From: Halothermothrix sp.
Lineage (GTDB): Bacteria > Bacillota > Halanaerobiia > DY22613
Length of the DNA: 64,000 nt
Reading direction: 5' to 3'
Assembly: GCA_016841825.1 (NCBI GenBank)
Contig: JAENYK010000008.1
Span: 169,479-233,478 of the forward strand
Part shown: in pieces, positions 60,611 to 64,000 of the stretch
Numbering within the stretch: position 1 is the first letter of the stretch
Layout of the letters: the number at the start of each line of letters is the position of its first letter
The notes under the pieces: generated by a model
Told to the model about the DNA's origin: nothing
The model's input: only the letters and a program-made list of their open reading frames with translations
Database searches by the model: none
Position numbers and translations under genes: made by a program

Positions 60611-62020
60611 CTATTGATCTATCTGAAGATATGGTGTATTGTTTTCTAAATCTGATTGCTGATTAGGCTCTTCAATCTCCGAATTATCAGTCGAATCGCC
60701 TGAGTTAGAGTCTTTATTCTCAAATCCATCCCCAGTCGTCTGAGTTGAGTTCTCCGCAGCCTGTCCGGCTGGTTCTAATTCAGATTCTGCTCCCTGAATT
60801 TGCATAGCTTCCCAGAGCTGTTTACTCACTTGACTGCTTGTAAAAAGTGAAGGCTGTTTATCATCGGGATAAATAATTCTCGGTGTAATAAAGATAATGA
60901 TCTCGCTACTCTGTTTCGATCCTTCTTCATGTTTAAATAGTGCTCCCAGAATAGGAATATCTCCAAGAAATGGAACCTTTTCTAGACTCGTTCTATCCTC
61001 ATCACGAATCAACCCACCGATAACAAATGTCTCTCCATCCCTGATTCTGACAACAGTCTCAACTTCTCGACTTTTAATCAATGGGTAACCCTGGGTCAAA
61101 TATTCTCCCAACGAACTTATTTGTGGTTTAACATCTAAAGTAATAAATCCATCATCAGTAATTCTGGGGGTAAACTCTAATTGAATCCCCGCATCAATAT
61201 ATTTGATGGTAGTTTTAATCTTACCATCAACTTCTTCTTCAGTGGTAACTGGTATCTTATCTCCAATCAATATTTTAGAGACCTGTCCATCAAGGGTTAC
61301 CAGACCTGGATTGGCCAGAGTTCTAGCCAGTCCTTCCTGTTTTAAGTATTCAACAAATTCTGGTAGCTCCAGAGCCATATCCACAATAAATCTATCTTCA
61401 TCAGTAATAAATTTCAATCTGGCAGAATTATCTCCTGCACCTAACTTATCCAAACCTGTTGTTGAAACTTCTTCAACTTGCACTTCAAGAAAAACCTGCG
61501 CTACAGGTTGATCTAATCGGTGAATAATCTCGTCAATTTTTTGCAGATCACTGGTCTCTCCTGCTACCACTAACATCCTCGTTCGTTCATCAATTGTAAT
61601 AGTACTCCCTACTAGTAAGGCTTCCATAATCTCCTTTATTTTATCCAATTGAGCATATTGAATTTTGAAGGTCTCAATAGTTGTTTTGGAAAAATTATCC
61701 TGTATCTCAGTAGGTTCAGCGATTAAGAGAGTGTTACCAACCCACTTATAATCCAGATCATTAATCAATGTAATCAGTTCAATAGCTTGATTAAAAGGCA
61801 CATCCCGTAAATTTAAAGTAATCTCTCCCTGAACAGACTGGTGAGTGATTAGGTTGACCTCTGCTATCTGTGCCAGACTTCGAAACACATCCCGCAGGTC
61901 TGCACCTCTAAAATCCATAGTAACAGGGGTATTCCGATCAGCTAAAACTGGTAGAATAGTAACAATTACAATTAGAACGATAATAAATAGTCCGCAAGTA
62001 GTCTTAGTTCTCTGTGTCAT
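60611..62020 (-). CDS. Secretin (PilQ/GspD-like)
   Basis: The 469-residue protein has a signal peptide (about 1-27), an STN/N0-type domain (VTMDFRGADLRDVFRSLAQI), one or two N-domains and a secretin core ending in HEEGSKQSSEIIIFITPRII. An acidic, Asn/Ser-rich tail of about 70 residues follows. Secretins form outer membrane pores, so this protein implies a second membrane. The PilM/N/O-like genes upstream suggest type IV pili or DNA uptake rather than general secretion. The ATG follows AAGGGGTGA. Confidence 0.93.
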   Translation of the reverse strand: MTQRTKTTCGLFIIVLIVIVTILPVLADRNTPVTMDFRGADLRDVFRSLAQIAEVNLITHQSVQGEITLNLRDVPFNQAIELITLINDLDYKWVGNTLLIAEPTEIQDNFSKTTIETFKIQYAQLDKIKEIMEALLVGSTITIDERTRMLVVAGETSDLQKIDEIIHRLDQPVAQVFLEVQVEEVSTTGLDKLGAGDNSARLKFITDEDRFIVDMALELPEFVEYLKQEGLARTLANPGLVTLDGQVSKILIGDKIPVTTEEEVDGKIKTTIKYIDAGIQLEFTPRITDDGFITLDVKPQISSLGEYLTQGYPLIKSREVETVVRIRDGETFVIGGLIRDEDRTSLEKVPFLGDIPILGALFKHEEGSKQSSEIIIFITPRIIYPDDKQPSLFTSSQVSKQLWEAMQIQGAESELEPAGQAAENSTQTTGDGFENKDSNSGDSTDNSEIEEPNQQSDLENNTPYLQIDQ

Positions 62021-62804
62021 CCAAAATCACCCCTTCTAAAGTCAAAGTAAAACGCTGATCCCTTTCGTTACTTAAGATAACCTGATTTTGAGTAATCTCT
62101 TCAACCTTCCAGTCTTCAATATTTTGACCACTATCAACTATTAAAGGTTGAGAATTATATAATAGAATCGCCTTGCTGGTATCTTGCCGTGAAACAATCC
62201 CCTTTAAAACAAAAGGAGGCAAGATTATCTCAGGTTCTACTATCTGAGGTGTTTCCTGCATTGAATCGTCCTGTACTCCTAATTCCTGTAAAAGATCTTC
62301 GTAAGTAACATCCTGCTCAATCTCCTCGTCTTCCCGATAGGGAATCACTTCAGACTCAAGAGATGCTGCACCGTCTGTAGAATCTATAGGTTTCGGTTTT
62401 GCAGTATTTTCTGCTTTTTTGAAGATATCTTCAAAGGGGTCTCTTAAATTTTGAATATCTAATATTGACAGAAGATTAGCAGATGTGACATCTTCAAAAC
62501 CACTATCATACTGTTTACCTTGTTGTGGCTGATGATTCTGGTCCCAAATCCCCTGTTGACCGGGAATATTCTTAGAAGAATCCTGTATAACTTCATCTCC
62601 AGTAGAATTAACAGTGAGTTTAGGAGTTAGAGAATCTGATTCATCAGCATCCAAAGTCTGGTCAACTGTTATTGCATCTTCTACTGAAGAATTAGATATG
62701 AATATAGAGATATCATCATAAAAATACCAGATTAGACTACCGATAACCAGAAGCAGGCCGATAAACAAAACTAGTTTAAATGGAATTTTTAAGTTTATTT
62801 TCAA
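62004..62804 (-). CDS. PilP-position inner membrane protein of the pilus cluster
   Basis: The product has about 266 residues: one N-terminal membrane helix (about 10-27), a long polar, acidic Gln/Asp-rich linker (about 35-165), and a small C-terminal beta domain (PPFVLKGIVSRQDTSKAILL) like the end of PilP/GspC proteins. By position it would link the inner membrane PilN/O complex to the secretin. The start is a TTG six bases after GGGGGA. Its end overlaps the secretin start by 17 bp. Confidence 0.65.
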   Translation of the reverse strand: MKINLKIPFKLVLFIGLLLVIGSLIWYFYDDISIFISNSSVEDAITVDQTLDADESDSLTPKLTVNSTGDEVIQDSSKNIPGQQGIWDQNHQPQQGKQYDSGFEDVTSANLLSILDIQNLRDPFEDIFKKAENTAKPKPIDSTDGAASLESEVIPYREDEEIEQDVTYEDLLQELGVQDDSMQETPQIVEPEIILPPFVLKGIVSRQDTSKAILLYNSQPLIVDSGQNIEDWKVEEITQNQVILSNERDQRFTLTLEGVILDDTEN

Positions 62805-63345
62805 TAGCAATCCCCCTCTGCTCTGGTCTTAAATACACTGTTATCTCCAGTAAACACTGAATCTCTCCATAGGTAGAAGTCAGTATAAAAATCAAATCAT
62901 GATACAAATACTCCTGGCTCACTAAACTAAACATTCTAATAATTTGATCAAATCTACCCGATAAATTAAGAACGATCTTCTGACTAGGGTAGATTTTTTC
63001 AAATTTAACCACATCAAATTGACAACTTTTCAGTTTTATACCCGATGTTAACAAAATCTTTTGCAAATGATTTATAAGTTGATATTCTTCGGGTATTGAA
63101 TATAATCTATTTTCTAAACCACTTAACTTATTCGCTTTTATATCTTTTTCTTCCTTCAATCTATGATAATTTTCCTGCAACTCTTTTTTTTCAAGATATA
63201 AATACACCTCTTTAGAAAAGTCTCTTCTTTTCTGAAATAATCTGTACTCGGGAACAAAAAACACAACAATATAAAGAAGATAACAACCCAACAATACTAA
63301 AAGCCAACATCTATATCTTTTTTCAGAAAAGGGAACATCCATCAT
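62776..63345 (-). CDS. PilO-like pilus assembly protein
   Basis: The 189-residue protein has one membrane helix (about 12-30), a coiled coil (about 35-80) and a ferredoxin-like C-terminal domain, the PilO layout. Sequence identity is not obvious; the assignment rests on architecture and gene order. It overlaps the PilN-like gene by 4 bp and the next gene by about 30 bp. Confidence 0.7.
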   Translation of the reverse strand: MMDVPFSEKRYRCWLLVLLGCYLLYIVVFFVPEYRLFQKRRDFSKEVYLYLEKKELQENYHRLKEEKDIKANKLSGLENRLYSIPEEYQLINHLQKILLTSGIKLKSCQFDVVKFEKIYPSQKIVLNLSGRFDQIIRMFSLVSQEYLYHDLIFILTSTYGEIQCLLEITVYLRPEQRGIAIENKLKNSI

Positions 63346-63857
63346 TCTATCTCACCACCCTGATTAACTTGAATGGTAAAATGAAAAAGATCAGCACCCT
63401 GAATGTTCTGCAAATAAACATGCTGGATGCCAGAGAGCTGTCTTAACTCTGTAATCCAATGTGTAATCTGCCCATACTCTATACTTTCGCCTTCAATTAA
63501 TATTTTCCCTCCAGCACTTTTTGTTATTTTCGTTAACTGAATCTTTTCGGGTAAGCAGGAAATTAAACTGGTCATAATAATCGCAGGATCATCTCCTGTA
63601 GTTAATTCAGTAAGTTTATCATCTATTATTTCTATTTCTCCTTGCAAGATAGTACAATCTTCTTTTTTAATTTGCTTTGAAAATGAACTGTTCTCTCTAT
63701 TTGGCAAAGTAAATTGAGCTAAATCTAAAGCTATTTGCCTATTGGCATTATATAGATAAAGGTGAAGGCACAGGGTTAGTAAGAAAAGTATTAGTAACCA
63801 GAACACAAATTGAAGATTACTGATTCTTGGTGAATTAAGCAGATTTATCTTTATCAT
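63342..63857 (-). CDS. PilN-like pilus assembly protein
   Basis: The 171-residue protein begins MIKINLLNSPR, the short cytoplasmic motif (INLLP) by which PilN binds PilM, followed by a membrane helix (about 17-37) and a periplasmic domain. It overlaps the upstream partial gene by 4 bp (ATGA). Confidence 0.8.
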   Translation of the reverse strand: MIKINLLNSPRISNLQFVFWLLILFLLTLCLHLYLYNANRQIALDLAQFTLPNRENSSFSKQIKKEDCTILQGEIEIIDDKLTELTTGDDPAIIMTSLISCLPEKIQLTKITKSAGGKILIEGESIEYGQITHWITELRQLSGIQHVYLQNIQGADLFHFTIQVNQGGEIE

Positions 63858-64000
63858 TTAATCACCCCGATCAGGGCCAATCCAAAAACAATAGAGAATT
63901 CCTCAAAAAAATCACCCGGAAGCTGACAACATTCAGCTATGAGTGATGACTCTATAGTCAGATACTTCCAATGAAAAGTGGGCATCTTCTGTCTAATAAT
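63854..64000 (-). CDS. C-terminal end of a probable PilM-like gene (partial)
   Basis: The last 48 codons of a gene enter from the right edge and end in FEEFSIVFGLALIGVIK. PilM/FtsA-like proteins end in a similar GLALR segment, and the next gene is PilN-like with the PilM-binding motif. The stop TGA overlaps the start of that gene. The 5' part lies outside the window. Confidence 0.6.
   Translation of the reverse strand: MIRQKMPTFHWKYLTIESSLIAECCQLPGDFFEEFSIVFGLALIGVIK

Overview
The window looks like a chromosome segment of an anaerobic, endospore-forming Firmicute that has an outer membrane. Sporulation genes (spoIIM, spo0A, spoIVB, spoIIIAA-AH) show a spore former. Ferredoxin-linked 2-oxoacid oxidoreductase, an NfnAB pair and the HydG hydrogenase maturase show strict-anaerobe fermentation. 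A secretin next to PilM/N/O-like genes implies an outer membrane. AT-rich DNA, this gene set and an OLE RNA would fit the Halanaerobiales or a similar diderm clostridial lineage. That placement is inference; no rRNA gene is present. Almost every gene lies on the minus strand; only four genes (18.6-19.5 kb and 40.2-42.0 kb) are on the plus strand.

Layout, left to right: alanine dehydrogenase (ald) with a sigma-54 promoter; spoIIM, a ComB-like gene, endonuclease Q and nudF (2-5 kb); a DUF3866 protein and a peptidase T-like M20 enzyme (5-8 kb). A branched-chain amino acid fermentation cluster fills 7.8-18.4 kb: two Leu/Val dehydrogenases, two butyrate kinases, phosphate butyryltransferase, four VOR subunits and a sigma-54 activator. 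After a plus-strand Ca/Na antiporter come a P-loop ATPase, a GT4/GT2/SteB/SteA cassette and spo0A. Then follow spoIVB-recN-argR-nadK-tlyA-dxs-oapA-OLE RNA-ispA-xseB-xseA-folD and nfnBA (25-39.5 kb). A small plus-strand island (40.2-42 kb) precedes feoAB, hydG, two TPR-like paralogues, a TsaD paralogue, nusB, the AmaP/Asp23 group, accCB (with a FapR-type operator), the spoIIIA operon, efp, an M24 peptidase, aroQ and the secretin/PilNO cluster, which runs off the right edge.

How the genes fit together: amino acids are deaminated by Ald and the two LeuDH-like enzymes. VOR oxidises the 2-oxoacids to acyl-CoA and reduces ferredoxin. Ptb and Buk turn acyl-CoA into acid plus ATP. Reduced ferredoxin can be balanced by Nfn and, judging from HydG, an [FeFe] hydrogenase encoded elsewhere. 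Near-perfect sigma-54 promoters before ald and before the second LeuDH, each with an upstream CTGCAA-N4-TTGCAR site, point to one regulon controlled by the adjacent activator.

The main non-coding finds are an OLE RNA (about 598 nt) with its partner gene oapA, and a family of about ten structured intergenic repeats (about 95-145 bp), all in the same chromosomal orientation. Further finds are a sigma-H/0A-box promoter at spo0A, a FapR-like palindrome before accBC, Fur-like boxes before feoAB, and many intrinsic terminators. Two small coding regions outside the obvious genes were found by eye: a 50-residue zinc-ribbon protein after feoB and a 28-residue leader ORF at 39.9 kb.
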